From Asterochloris sp. CNOR1 (Eukaryota > Chlorophyta > Trebouxiophyceae > Trebouxiales > Trebouxiaceae): a stretch of 64,000 bases of DNA. Positions 1 to 12,900 of this stretch are shown in pieces. Numbering within the stretch: the first letter of the stretch is position 1; each line of letters begins with the position of its first letter. Under the pieces are notes generated by a model. It saw nothing but the letters and a program-made list of their open reading frames with translations, ran no database searches and had not been told where the DNA came from. The DNA is taken from assembly GCA_963969365.1 (NCBI GenBank), contig OZ017754.1, forward strand, positions 930,001 to 994,000. Direction: 5' to 3'. Made by a program: the position numbers and the translations under genes.

Positions 1-297
1 GTTGCTGCATGGGCCGCACTGCAGCTGCAAACTGGCAGAAGTGCCGCCCCGGGCTGGGTTGTCTGCTGCAAACTAGCAGAAGTGCCGCCCCGCACTGAGT
101 TGTCTGCTCTCCCTTTTCTCTCCGTCAAAACCTGACTATTGCCAAAGGAGTACATCTCAAGCAGATTGGGCTGGCCTGTGCCGCAAGCAATCCAGTTCTG
201 CCTGATGTCAGAATTGGACATCAGTATCGGGCATCAATTTGAGTGCATGACCTTGTGCATGTGCACCGTCTTTTGATTGAGCTCTGGCACCCTGCAG

Positions 298-742
298 GGG
301 CGTCTGCATCCCTGCCTTCTGCGCTGTTGAGGGCCCTCTGAGGCCCTCAGCCCCCACTGCACCTCCAACCCCCTGGGCTGAGCCGGCAGCCACAGCTGCA
401 TTAGAGGGCCATCAGCTGGACAGCCCGCCCTCGCCCTGCCCGCCGGAGCAGATCAGTCTCCCTGATTTTGGAGACAATGTCCCACAGCGAACCACCAGAC
501 GAGACTCTGACGACACTCAGCAGCAGAGGCTTGTCCTGGCACCAGCAGCTGCTGGCGCCCCCACAGCCGCGCAGGAGGCCCAGCCGGCAGGGCAGGCCAG
601 GCCCCGGCTGCCGGCAGGCGCAGCGGGCGGCGACCTGCAGAGCACGATGCAGCTGCTCCTGCAGGGGCTCGTGGCGCTGGCGCTGCTGCTCAGCATGCTG
701 CAGGAGCGCAGCGCCACCCAGGCCATGCTGTGCCTCATCTTG
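298..742 (+). CDS. Unidentified gene, one internal exon (5' part outside or unplaced)
   Basis: One exon-like open stretch runs from an acceptor (CTGCAG ending at 297) to a donor (TTG followed by GTGAGG at 743). It is open in the frame starting at 299 and ends in phase 0. The predicted peptide is rich in Ala, Pro, Gln and Arg and then becomes strongly hydrophobic near its end (MQLLLQGLVALALLLSML), which could be a membrane helix or an amphipathic helix. I do not recognise the family. No convincing downstream exon was found before 2111, so the gene may end in an unplaced short exon, or this could be a chance open stretch in GC-rich DNA. Confidence 0.3.
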
Positions 743-2110
743 GTGAGGCTGGGTGCTTTACGTTCTTCCTCAGGAAGAACGTTGCTGCTGGCTGCTATAT
801 GCTTTAGTATCCTGCAACCTGGCTGCCCTGCGCTTTTGATGCATTTTGGTTGGCTGCCATATGCTTCAAGTGTACTACGCTTCAGTGTGATGCCAGCGGG
901 GTGAGCTGCCGTGGCTGTGTATCCTTGTGCTGAGCCTGGGGGCCTTAGCATGGGCTGCAGCTCTGGAGAATCTTGTGGCCCTTGAGTGCATGCCTCCGGG
1001 CAGCTGGCTCCTCGCTTGGCGGCCTCCTATGTCTGATAGACGTGAAATGGCATGCTTCTGGTTACATGTCTGCACTCCTTGATGCCAGCAGGCTTTGGCC
1101 TCAAATGGCTGTTCTGCCCTGTGGCTGACCCCTGGTCCTGCTGCGGCCTGCAGTTGGTGAGCCTCCTTGTGGCTACCCCTCAGCACAGGCTCCCTCCAGG
1201 CGTCGATCCCTCACAATAAGCTGTGAACCGCACCCCACAAAGAAACAGAGTGGCAACAAGCCTGAGTAAACCCACACCACCAGCCAAGACCCCTTCCGCA
1301 CCACCAGTCAGTCCTTAAGGATCCAAGTTTCCCTGGAAGCACTTGCCCGAACCCATACGCAGCGGCAGTGAGGTGCCAGCTGTGGCTGCATTTCGAGCCA
1401 ACCATATCGCCCCTGTAGTATAATGTTCCTGCTGATATTTATGCCACCAGTACTGTGTATTGAGAATAGCTAACTCTGCTCGTTCACGTTTCCAGGCAAC
1501 CTGCGCACATAGCCGCCTGGCCTTTTCTTCCTGTTCAGATGTGCTCGAGTTGACTGTGTCTTCCTTAAATCGCGCAGCAGCTTGATGATCTGCTGAAGTG
1601 GCCTGCTGCATGTGCAAACTCAGCCCTCTGCCATGTGGAGCTGGCTGTATGGTGCTATATAAGCCACTGCACCTGTAACAAGCATTATACTTGAGTCTCT
1701 GCTGCTTGGGTCCGCTGGTCTGAATTGATGAGGCCATCTGCATGCGCGGATGGTGATGGTGGACTACAAGAGACTGCACAGGTCTAGATGCCATGTTCTA
1801 AGTCATCCCTTGGATGGCAGACCTTCTGTAGGAGTGCTCGAGCTACGCCTCAAGATCTACAAGTTCACCTCACACGTTGACCTGGACTGCATCTACATGA
1901 GATGCATCGGCTTCTAATGCTTGCTGCCGTCTGACTTCAGACATTGGTTGAGGAGGTGGATCTAGCCCACATGAGGAAACAGTAGCAATGCGGGGAACTG
2001 TGTCACGCTGGAGCACGGGATGAGCATGTCCGCTCCGAAAAGGGACCAGCTCGTGAGTGGAGAAATTGGTACGCACCGCAGGCCCCGACTCTTGACGTTG
2101 AAGCATCTGC
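743..2110. other. Intergenic or intronic stretch, no supported gene
   Basis: I see no recognisable protein or RNA gene here. Two similar short pieces (about 788-810 and 850-872, both containing GCTGCTATATGCTT-like sequence) follow the donor at 743 and look like a decayed local duplication. The only long open frame is the weak candidate on the minus strand at 1315-1794. The upstream control region of the O-GlcNAc transferase gene should lie at the right end. Confidence 0.4.
1315..1794 (-). CDS. Possible small hypothetical protein (159 aa)
   Basis: A single open frame starts at an ATG at 1792-1794 and ends at 1315. The central part is charged and mixed in composition (for example SEQEEKARRLCAQVAWKRER), which is less biased than most random frames in this GC-rich sequence. 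No family is recognised, and no splice junctions or flanking exons support it. It lies head to head with the O-GlcNAc transferase gene about 300 bases away. It may be chance; transcript evidence would decide. Confidence 0.2.
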   Translation of the reverse strand: MASRPVQSLVVHHHHPRMQMASSIQTSGPKQQRLKYNACYRCSGLYSTIQPAPHGRGLSLHMQQATSADHQAAARFKEDTVNSSTSEQEEKARRLCAQVAWKRERAELAILNTQYWWHKYQQEHYTTGAIWLARNAATAGTSLPLRMGSGKCFQGNLDP

Positions 2111-5100
2111 ATGATGAATGTGCCCACTGAATTCATGGCAAGCCCTGCAGGACCCTCAGGCCCAATGCAGCAGCGCGCTCTGCAGCAGCCTGCTGCGGCA
2201 GCAAGCATTGGTGGCTTCCACGCCCTGCATGCGTCACACGCCTTTGGTCAGGCCAGCCAGGGTGGCATGGTCAGCTCGGCCGCGCATCCTGGCATGCACC
2301 CGGGCACAATGGCGCAGCCCCAGGCCGGGCCGGTTGCGTCCGGGCCCCAAAATGTTTCACCTGAGGAGTTTAATCAGATGCTCACGCAGGCGCATGAGGC
2401 ATATCGGGCCCATGACTTCAACAGGGCGCTGCAATTGTGCCAGTCGGTGCGCCTGCCTGCCAGAGGCCATTTGCTTGGGGATCCTGGCAGCCGGGAAGCA
2501 CGCCTGTTTGTGCAGGATGGTGCCTGGTCAGTCATGGTGGCAACATGCCTCCTGCACTTCTGGGAACCAATGACTGAGCTCTGCCTGCCTGATTGTCTTG
2601 CAGATGTCAGCAGGTGAACTGGGTCAGCCAAACAACAAGCCACTGTGCAAGCAGGCACACTGAGTGCCCCCTGGCAGCCACCTGCCAGGTGTAGCTGCCC
2701 TTGCAGCCGACCATCAGCTTGTGCCCTGGGTAGCACCAGCAGCAGCACTCCTGGGGCAGCCAGCTTTGCTCACCCTGTCCCATGTGTGCAGGTATATGTG
2801 GTCAACACCAACAGGACGGATGTGCTGCTGCTTGTTGGGGCCATCTACTACCAGCTGGGCAACTATGAGCAGTGCATCGCCTTCAATGACCGCTGCATTC
2901 TGCTGGACCCACATATGGTGGGCTGCAGAGCCCTTGTTTGCAGGGGCGATGCCTTGAGGCTGTGCTTTGCTGATGCTGCCGGATATATACATCGTGCCAG
3001 CTGCAGCATTGCTCTCCTGGAGAGCTTGGATGCAGTAGAGCAAGCATGGCTGCTCTGAAGCGTCACCAGATCTGCTGCCCGTGTCTCTGCTGACAGTGAG
3101 CGGGATCTGCCTATCGTTCCCTGCCAAGCAGCACATGCTCAAGTGCATCGTGAGAGCTCTTGGCTGTGTGAGGAAGTATGTGGCCATGGCAGCCCATAAA
3201 AAGCTGTCCTTGCCTCTCTCGGGGGGCGGGGGGTGCAGCCGGGCCATGGCAGGCATCCCCTGCTGCTTCCAGGCCCCCACTTTGCCAGCACATGTCTGGT
3301 GGAGAGCTGATGACTCCAGCTGGCCTGCTGCAGGCAGAGGCTCATGCCAATCTGGCCAACGCGCTCCAGCAGCTGGGGAACTTTGACATGGCCGTGATCT
3401 ACTATCAGGTGAGCTTTCTTGCTGCATATAGTCCTTTGCAGATCTGGCACTGATTTCAATAGGCCGCAGCCACGCTTATGTGGGCATGGGTCAGCCTCCA
3501 GTAAAGCGTATGTTGGCTGACATGTCAACCCCTGCACAGCTTGATCAGTCTTGCTGGCTGCAGGGCTTGCCTTTGGCAGAGCACTAAGCCAAATGGCTGC
3601 TGATGGTTGCCTGCCTACTACAATCACCACCTGGTGTTCGGCTGCTGCCTGCCAAACTCCTACTACTCTGCCCTTCTGCCACTGACGCCTGCCTGCCTCC
3701 CCGCTGCAGTCTAATCTGCGGCTGCGCCCCTCCTCACGGATGCAGATGTTGCTGTCTGGCACTCTGCTGTTGCAATGCCCTCTTTGCTTCAGTCTGCCTT
3801 GCTCTAGGGAAAGGTTCTGACAAGGCTACAGCAAGTAATGCGCAACCTGACTCGGGCCTGGTTCCTTGCTTGCAGTCTGGTCTGAGGCTGCAGCCTCTCT
3901 TGAAGGATGCGCACCACGCTTTTGCACACTCTGCTGCTGCCGATTTTCTCCTCTCAGCCATGGGCAGAGTCCCAGAAAAAGGTGCCCACAGGCCTGCAGC
4001 AACTGGGGTGCAGCTCACTGACTCAGGCTGCTTCCCTCGCCCTGCAGTCCGCCCTGCGGCTGAAGCCCACCTTCACGGATGCATACAACAACATGGCCAG
4101 TGCGCTGGTGCAGAAGGGCCTGATCCCCCAGGCAGTGGAGTGCTACAATGCGGCGCTGCAGATCAACCCCAGCCTAGTGAGTCCTGGTCGCGACACTGCT
4201 GCTCTGGCTGGCTGTAGGATTGCTGCAGGCAGGGTAGTGGGAGCACCACTGCTCCTGTAGCTGCCTCTGAGGTTGCTTCTGGAGACGCGCTGCCTGCACA
4301 GCGCTCTGCAGATTGAACTCGCTGGTGAGCAAATGAAGGGCATTGCTCCTCGAGCTGGGTATGGGATTGCCGCAGGCAACGGCGGGCTGCAATACAACAT
4401 CGCAGCTGGACCGCAGCGCTGTGAGCGCTGACGCTGACAACTGGCTGACTTAACCCATTGAAACCTTGGCCCTGAGTCATGCTGGCAGCAGCAGAGCAGC
4501 TGCTGCATCAGCTGGGTTCTGCTGCTGATGAGCTGAGGTGTCCATGTGGCCCAATGTCTTTGCGTAGTGCACAGATCAAGCTGAGGGAACCTGCAGGCCA
4601 CAAGCTCCTTTGATGCACCTGCTACTGCTGGGAGTGGTGGCATCCAGTGCAATTCTTGTTTGGTGGCTGCATGGCTAATGAGAGTCTCAAATGCATGTGC
4701 AGGTGGACGTGCACAACAACCTGGGGGACCTGTGGCGAGCGCAGGGGCAGGTGGGCAAACAGGCAGCCCAGCAGTGCTACAGCGAGGCGCTGCGAATTGA
4801 CCGCACATATGCGCCTGCCTGGCGGGGCATGGGGGACGTCTTCAGGGAGGGGAACGAGCACCAGCAGGCGGTGGCCTGCTATGAGGTGACCATCTGCAGT
4901 TGTGAGCATCTGGCAGGGGCATGATAGACCTTCCTGAGGAGGGGCCTGAGCCCCGCCAGACGGCGGCTTGCTGTGACGTGAGCGTTTGTAGTCAACAGTG
5001 ACTGGCTATGGCAGGAGGGACATCCTCAAGGGCCCCCAGCACCAGCCAGCTGTGGCCTGCTGCAAAGTGCTGGCATGCGCTTGGCTTTAGGCTGCCTCAC

Positions 5101-8100
5101 AGATTGTGACGAAAAGCCCACCAGCCTGCCAGCCTCATGCAGCACTTCTAGGAGCCAGTGTCCACTGCAAAGCTGTGCCCCAGCTTCACCACCTGCCGCC
5201 GGGCAGGAAGCAGCGTGAACGGTGGCCGCGTCCCAACTACACAGGTGCCATTCACAGACATGGGTTGTTGCTTCTCTATTTCCACCCAGGTGGTGACTGC
5301 CTGAGGAAGGCATGCGCCACCACACCAAGCCTGCATCAGCATGGGCATGTCGCACCATGACCACCATGCCGCAGGACTGACTGCAGAAGGCATGCCCAAT
5401 CATACCAAGGAGCCCAGGCGGGTTTCAATTCTACCAAGCCTACATCGTTGATTCAATGCTTGCCCTTGTCGCCTGCAGGAGGCCGTGCGGCTGCGCCCCA
5501 ACTATGCAGATGCCTACACAGGCATGGGAGTGTCGCTGAAGGAGCTCAAGCGCAAGGACGAGGCAGAGCACTGCTTTGCACAGGTGGTGCACCTGCGCCC
5601 TGGGTGCGCCCTCTCTCTAGGGAACCTGGCAGGTGGGCAGCAGAGCAGCATGGGCAGGCTGCCACCTTGGGCTGTACCTGATCATGTCCTCTCTGTCTCT
5701 TACTGCTGTGCTTTGCGAAGCACGCCCTCTCTCAGGGGGATCCAGCAGGTGGGCAGCACAGCAAGGTGTCTTGATCTGTAGCTTTGGCCAGGGAGCAGAG
5801 CAGGCTGCCCTTCCTGCTGGGTAATGTGGTGGCTTGTTGCACCCTCCCCGGCTGTGTACTGTTTGCGCACGTGATCGCCTGCGCGCGGGGTGTGCCATTG
5901 TCTGGGGGAAGCAGGTGGGCATGAGTCAGGGACCTTTTGCAGCGACTTGACAACCAGCCATACGGACAGGCAGATCTCCGCGCCCGGGAGATGACATTGC
6001 TGTGTCCTCCCTGGCCAAGCTGACGTCACTGTGCCAGCTGGTTGCCATCTCAATTGGAGGCGGGTGGCACCACAGTTGTGGGCAACCCTGCGCTGCATGT
6101 GTGCGGGCCTAGGTCTGGCTTGTTGTGCGGGCTTAGCCTGTGGGGTGGGCACTGGACAGGTCCGGCAGTGAGCCTCTGTCATGTCCCACTTGCTGGCAGC
6201 CTGGTGCAGCTCCTCTCAGCCGAGTCCCGGCTCCTGCTGCAGGTGTGTACTATGAGCAGGGTAAGCTGAATGAGGCCATCCAGACCTACCAGGAGGCCAT
6301 CTCACGGGAGCCCAACTTTCCAGAGGCCTACAACAACCTGGGCAACGCCCTGCGGGAGGCAGGGCGCACAGAGGAGGCAATCGCCTGCTACACAATGTGC
6401 ATCCAGCTGCAGTTTGCGCGGCCGCAGAACGCGCAGCTGGCGCGCGCGATGCAGGCCAACCCCCAGATGGCGGCAGTGCAGCAGGCGCAGAGGCTTGGGG
6501 TGGCCTACAACAACCTGGGGGGGATTCTCAAGCTGCAGGTGGGCTTCCGGAGGGTGTGGGGCGTTCTTTGGCTGTAAAGTTGACCTTAGGTGGAGCAGCC
6601 ACTGGGCCGTCTGCTGTACACTTGGTGGCAGCTCCTGTTGGCTGCCTGTGCTGTGGGGTCAAGAGGCGACGGTGCAGCTGCAGATGGGGTCGCCATCTGG
6701 GGACCTGCTGGGAGTCAGGTGCCTCTGTGTGTGTGGCTCGCCCCTGCTTGCCTGCACCCTCTGGAATGGCAAGTCTGTGTTGCTGTTCCTTCTCTAGCAG
6801 GCCAGCCCAGCCAGTTGTGCCCTTTGGTCCAGACCTTGTTCTTGGGGGTCATGCACCTGCCTCACTGAAACACGGCTGCTTCCAGCATACTTATCTAGGC
6901 CTGCCAAATGAAACAGACACCTGGCCCCCACCTTGCAGAACCATGCCATGGAGGCCATTGTTTGCTACAAGCATGTTTCCCCTGCTTCAGGGACCATAGC
7001 CTGCTGATGCCTGCCCGATTCCTGCCCTGCCTGCAGAAATCATTGGCAGATGCCACTGTCTGCTATGCCGTCAAGGGGCACTCCAGCCCGTTCCACTGCT
7101 CCAAATTATTGCCTGCCTGCGGCTCTGNNNNNNNNNNNNNNNNNNNNNNNNNNNNNNNNNNNNNNNNNNNNNNNNNNNNNNNNNNNNNNNNNNNNNNNNN
7201 NNNNNNNNNNNNNNNNNNNNNNNNNNNNNNNNNNNNNNNNNNNNNNNNNNNNNNNNNNNNNNNNNNNNNNNNNNNNNNNNNNNNNNNNNNNNNNNNNNNN
7301 NNNNNNNNNNNNNNNNNNNNNNNNNNNGTGCTGCGGGCCCACGCCTGCACGCTGCTCACTCCCTTTGCCGGCTGCTTCTGCAGGCACTGCTACAGCGAGC
7401 ACCTAGCCTACCTGCCCAATTGCTACTTTGTGAACGACTACAAGTCTGCACACATGGATGTGCTGGATGAACCAAATCTGCCCACCAGGTATGTCACCTT
7501 TACAGCTTCCCGTCTGCAGCTCTATGTCTGCCCCAAAATGTCTGCACACTAGCCTGAACTGTTAAGCATATGCTGGAGGAACCAAACCTGCCGGCCGGGT
7601 GCACACAAGGGGCTTGGCATTGTGGACTGTGCATCAATGCCTCAAGCTGAAGTTGCAGGTGCAGTGTCCAGCAAATGTCTGCTTGGCACACGCAACTGAG
7701 CATGGTTCCTGAAGACGGGGTCACTAGCGGCAGGCTGCATTGCAGCCCCCACAGACCAGCAATAATGCTCTGAAGCAGTGGGTGCCTGCCTGCAGAGCTG
7801 AGAATGGTCTGCCTGAAGACAAAATCATCTATGCCTGCTCCAACCAGTTGTATAAATACGATCCCGAAACCTTCAACTCCTGGTAAGAAGCTGGAGCTTA
7901 CTGCCTGCAGAAGATGCAGCACCTCCCTGCCATGCTTGAGGGCGTGCATAGCCCTTCGAGGTATCCCAGGTGCCCCAGCACTCAGCAACGCAATACTGCT
8001 CCAGCGCTGCTGCCCTTACAGCTTTGCATGCAGGCAGTTTCTGCCTCTCTTTGTAGCACGCTGCGCTCCAGAGAACGGACTGCATGTAGCAGTCGTAATG

Positions 8101-9499
8101 TTTTGTGTCCGCAACCACATCCATGGGCGACCTTGCAGGTGTAACATCCTGCACCGCGTGCCCAATAGTGTACTGTGGCTGTTGCGGTTCCCGCCCTATG
8201 GGGAGCCCAACATCCGGCAGGAGGCAGGAGCACGAGGGGTTGATCCTGCGCGCATCATCTTCACAGACGTGAGGCTTGCGTTGTCGGGGCTTGGGTGCGC
8301 TAGAGCAGACGTTGTGCACCTCAGGGTGACCCTCTGAGTGGCTCTGCTGTGGAGCCTGGTGAGGGATCAGCTCTGAGCCATGTCTATTTACTTTCCACCA
8401 TCTGATTGCGTGGCTGCTGCTGATAGCCGCAGATGGCCATCATGTGCTGCTGCTGAGGCCTTCTGTGGCTGCAGGTGGCCAACAAGCCGATCCACATCCG
8501 CCGCAGTGGTCTGGGGGATGTCTTCCTGGACACGCCCCTCTGCAATGCGCACACGACAGGCAAGTTGGGGGACTGTGGTTCTGCAGTGTGGTCCAGGTCA
8601 AGCTGCTGGTCACTAGCAGGGCAGCAGGGCTGAAGCCGTTGCTTAGTTGGAGGTTGCTTGAGGGCACAATGCATGCCTGCAGTCTGGGGTGGCTCTGCCT
8701 TTGTTGATGCCTGGCCAGCAGCAAGGCTGTGCAGTGGATCTGCTGCCTGTGCAGCTTTGACTCCGCTGGAAGTTGCTGAGTAGGCTCCAGTTCAGGCTAA
8801 CCTTGATATGCAACGTCTCTTCCTGCCTGGTGCAGGATGCGATGTCCTGTGGGGCGGCTGTCCAATTGTGACGCTGCCCCTTGAACGCATGGCCTCCCGC
8901 GTGGCGGCCAGCCTTTGTTATGCAACTGGCCTGGGCCCCGAAATGGTGGTGCGCAGCCAGCAGGTGAGCTGGCAGCGCTGCCTGCCAACAGGTGTGAGAG
9001 ATGCTGCAGGGTGTCCTGCAGGCCTGCTGAGCTGCATTTGTGAATAGATCAAGTAATGCTCACAATTTGTGCAGCCGCCAGACTGCACATGGACTACGCT
9101 GCAGTCCCGCAGAATGCCAGCTTGTCAGCTGCTCTGCGCTGTCCGCAACCTGTACTGCAAGCCTTGCCCGCAAGCTGTGCTGTCATGCCCTTGGACTGCC
9201 CGTTTATTGCTTGCTCTGCGTTGCCCTGACCCTGCCTTGCCCTGTCTGCAGTCCTGCCCGCCTTGACGCAAATGTCACATGCAACTGCCACTCCCCTGCA
9301 GGAGTATGAGGAGAAGGCAGTGGAGCTGGGCCTGAATCACGAAAAGCGCCTGGACCTGAGGCGACGCCTGAAGGCTGCACGGCTCAGCTGCCCCCTCTTC
9401 GACACCACGCAGTGGGTCCAGGACTTGGAGAAAGTCTACTTCAAGATGTGGGACATCCACTGCGAGGGCAGGGGCCCCAGAACTTTTGACATCCAGTGA
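2111..9499 (+). CDS. SEC: Protein O-GlcNAc transferase, SECRET AGENT type (interrupted by assembly gap)
   Basis: Transfers GlcNAc from UDP-GlcNAc to Ser/Thr of nuclear and cytosolic proteins (known for the family). Exons placed: 2111-2446, 2792-2917, 3334-3408, 4048-4176, 4703-4885, 5479-5632, 6243-6538, then the gap, 7384-7488, 7796-7882, 8139-8268, 8475-8559, 8836-8963 and 9302-9499. An in-frame TGA at 2099 supports the ATG at 2111. The first seven exons encode TPR repeats (for example GAIYYQLGNYEQCIAFNDR, YNNLGNALREAGRTEEAIACY). The later exons encode the C-lobe of the GT41 domain: LPEDKIIYACSNQLYK with the UDP-binding lysine, RVPNSVLWLLRFP, CNAHTTG and CPLFDTTQWV. The last TPRs and the catalytic N-lobe are not found and should lie in or around the run of N. 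The intron after 8559 uses a GC donor. Confidence 0.93.
3704..5075 (+). repeat. Decayed tandem copies of O-GlcNAc transferase exon edges inside its introns
   Basis: Before the exon at 4048, two eroded copies of its acceptor and first 45 bases occur at 3704-3749 and 3868-3920. Each keeps a (C)TGCAGTC...TGCGGCTG(C/A)...GGATGC pattern but is frame-broken. After that exon, a copy of its 3' end with donor is visible near 4290-4335. After the exon at 4703-4885, its last 60 bases plus donor are echoed twice, at 4927-4988 and 5012-5075. None can replace the true exon without frameshifts or stops, so I read them as fossils of local tandem duplication. Confidence 0.7.
6930..7085 (+). repeat. Two exon-like TPR fragments upstream of the gap
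   Basis: Two similar segments at about 6936-6990 and 7031-7080 each start after a TGCAG acceptor-like site and translate to TPR-like remnants (AMEAIVCYKH and SLADATVCYAV). They resemble the start of a TPR exon whose intact copy is not seen and may be hidden in the N run. They fit the pattern of eroded exon-edge copies lying upstream of a real exon. Confidence 0.5.
7128..7327. other. Assembly gap of exactly 200 N
   Basis: The gap sits where the final TPRs and the N-terminal half of the catalytic domain of the O-GlcNAc transferase should be encoded. That part is over 200 residues in plant relatives, so with introns it cannot fit in 200 bases. The round number suggests a placeholder rather than a measured length. 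Confidence 0.95.
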
Positions 9500-9932
9500 A
9501 GGTCTAGTAGACTGTCAAAGGGCCCCCCCCAGGCTTGCTGATCATGGCTGGGATGGTTGGTCTTTGTTTTGGTGCTGAGTCCCTCTGCATGGTCTGTTGC
9601 TGGTTCTCTCATTCTTTCTTTTCCCCAGTCCTGGTGCTTTCAGTCGCCTAATTGATTTCAGTCTGGTCGTCTGCATCGCTGAGTGTTCACCCCCCCTTTC
9701 TGAATCAGCAGTCGCCTCAGACCTGAGAATTTTCAGCATGCATCAACGTTTTTCCAAGCCTAGAATAGCTCACGATCTCTGGAGAAGCAGAGCAGGCAGC
9801 TTGCGAATCTCAACAATGTTTCATTGTACAAAGAGGGACTATACACATTTAGCCGGGATACTAGGTGGGCGCAGAGCAACCAGTTCCTCAACGTTGGTAC
9901 AGGCATGCTCACAGAAGGCGGGTGGGATGCAG
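9500..9932. other. Convergent intergenic spacer
   Basis: This 433-base spacer lies between the stop of the O-GlcNAc transferase gene and the stop of the homogentisate dioxygenase gene, which converge here. It presumably holds both 3' untranslated regions. I see no gene in it. Confidence 0.6.
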
Positions 9933-12900
9933 TCAAGACAGCTGTGCCATCATTTTTTGTGGCAGTGTGAGGCCACTCGGCTGCTGAATGTCATTTTGTG
10001 GCAGTCCTTCTTGATTGTTGGGGTCAAAATGGCTCTGCAACCCCAGCCAGCACTTGTAGTATCCTCTGTCCACATGCGGAGAGCCCAGGGCAGCTGCAGT
10101 GACGCGAGGGGTGAAGCTGGTTTCAAACATGAAGGCCAGCGTGTTGGCCGGCAGCTGCTGAGGCTCCTCAGACGTGGGAAGGATGGCACGCTCGTAGGTC
10201 TTTGTGTCGGGCCCATGTGGGGTCATGCAGAGGTGCAGGCTGGCACCTGTAGTACAGACTTGGGGACTGTGTCTCTCAAAGAGACAGACTGGTGCAGGGC
10301 TGTCAACAAAGCAACTACACGCAAGGACGGGCAGCCTCGGCTGGCAGAAGTCACTTTAGGCAGCTGCAGCTGTGGAGTCACCCCAAAGTCCATGTCAGCC
10401 ATAGAGCATCCCAAACCGAGTCAGCAGCTCACCACCAGGCAGGAAGCCCTCCTGTTTGGCTTCATACACTCCCCTGATGAGGCCCATGAACTCGTTCATG
10501 GCATTCCTGTGGTAGTCTGCAGACAAGCACAGGCTGAAGGAAGCATTACAGCCAGAACCGGCAGGTTAGCAGAGCAAGATAGCTGGCAACTTCATAGCAG
10601 CATGCAGGCAAGACAGACGTAGCTGGAGATGCCTTGTCGCCAGGATGGCCAGCTACCAGGGGTTGGGTTGCACAGCATGCCAGTAGGCGCTGGCTGCAAC
10701 ACATGCACTGGCTGCAAAAGCCCAACAGCCAGGCTGACAGCCCATGAGAACTCTTTGAGCTGGGGGCAGGAGTGGTTGCCAGCATGCTTACATGGCGGCC
10801 GGAAGGTGTGTTGCGACACAGTCCACCTTGGCGGGAAGATGACAAAGTCAGCTGTGGCCGTCCCTGCAGACAAGACAGCGCGCACTGCAGGCTCAGATGA
10901 GGGTAGTGACTAGCTTGCAATGGCAGCTTGCATGTTCACATGAAGGTGCCCTTTGTCATGGCCTCACGAGCTGGCTCAGGCCTACCTGCACAGCTTGCTT
11001 CAGGCCAGCGGCTGCATGCTTATGCAGTGCCAGAGCCAGCAAAGTAGCATCTGGTGCATTACAAGGCTTCACTAAGCCATACAGAGGTGAGCAGGACAGA
11101 TTGGCTACTGCCACAGGTGTTGCCCACAGCCACAGAAGCTGGCGGCTTCATTCACTTGCCTGGGATGGCTGAAGGGCAGGTGAGCACCGTGAAGATGCTG
11201 GGGTCTGGGTGGTCAAAGGCAACAGCGTTGACGGGGCAGAATTTAGCCAGATCATACTTGTAGGGCACATAATTGCCGTGCCAGGCCACCACATTGAAGG
11301 GCGAGAAGCTCTGGGCTGCTGAGAAGAGCTCCCCCTCAAACTTGTGAACCACCTGCAGGAAGGGGCGCCCCTGGCATCTGATGCTTGCTTGAGCAAGGTC
11401 AGAGCCTTGCTTGAGCCCCTTGTGCATAGACACACAGCATGGGCTGTGGCCTCGGCAGTGCCTGGGTGCCGGAGGGCACCATCATAGAGAGGGCAGGCCC
11501 AGCCTGCCGCAAGCTTGCCGTGGGAAAGGCTGTCGGCAAGACCTACCTCAAAGTGACATTGTCGCTCCTCAAAGTGTGCCACTGGCGTCTGGAAATCCCT
11601 GGGAGCTGCGAGGCCATTGCTGCCTGCAGGACACCTCCACAGAGTCAGCTCAGCGCCCCGTCACAGAAGCGCTGGCATGCCTAAAAAGAGGCATGCTTGT
11701 ATGGGCTTTGCTGCTTGCCCTTGCGCAACTTCCCCACGCAATGGCAATCACATTGATGGGAGCAAGCTTCTAAACGTCTTGAAAGGTGCTCCACGTGCAG
11801 AGCATGCCTATCAAGCTCATGCACAGCCCCAGGATCTCAGCTGCAACCAGGTCTGCTACCTGGCGGTGCGCTGCAAACACCTCCCAGCACATGGTCCTTG
11901 ACAGGTTACACGGGGTTTTCACCTATGTGGCCCAGGTCTGGCTTAATGAAGGTGCCCTGCAAAACCCTTTGACACAGCAGATTGCAAGTGCACCCACCAA
12001 TGGGGCCCAGGTCTGGCAGCTGGAAGTGCCCCGCAAACACCTCCAGCACGTAGCCCCGGGCAGCTGCTGTGTCCTGGAGCCCCACTGAGAAGCGCATGCC
12101 GCGCTGCACCACGCAGACCTCCCCAGGCGCCACGTGCATCAGCCCAAACTCCGTTGTCATCACCAGGGTCCCTGCGGGCGGGGAAACGAGGGCCATGCTG
12201 CACAGCATTCACTTCTGCATGCACATGCACAGCACACGGCTTGCCAGGTGGCAGGGCAGCAGTGCGGCACGGCAGCGCCAGCAGCCATGCTGAAGAAACA
12301 TCAGAGATGCAGGCGACAGCAGCTACATGGGACCTGCCTTGCTGCGGCACAATCAGCATGTCCCCATCAGCGTTGCCCATGCAACAGTCCACCATTGAAG
12401 CGTTGGCTGTGTAGACGTGGATGGCAAACCCCTCCTTCTTGCCAGGGCTGCAGGCACAGGAGACAGTGTGCCAGAATGCAAAATATCCTCCACGCTGCAG
12501 AAAGCCAGGTGCAGGCGCTGCACAGCCATGTTCAACATGCCCAGGCACTCTCCTTGACAATGATGCCCGCCGCAGGAGCCTAGCAGTTTGCAGCCCGGCA
12601 TGCTTTGCTGGCAGCCAGCTGCCAATATTGGCAGGCCCCTGCCGACACCCAAGTCTGCACATAGCCTAAGCTTCACAGGTGTACAGCTCTGACAGCAGCA
12701 GACATGCAGAGCCTGACACTGGACTGGGAGTACCTGCCAGCCCCACAAATGGTGGTCAGCCCATGAATGAAGTCAGTCTCGGCATCTGTCGGGATGGTAA
12801 AGGGCCGCCAGCGCAGCTGGTTGGGCGTCACCACAGCGTGCTCAAAGTTGCCTGCACAGGGCAGCTTGTCTTAGCAGCTTCTGCTGGTTGGTGCAGACAG

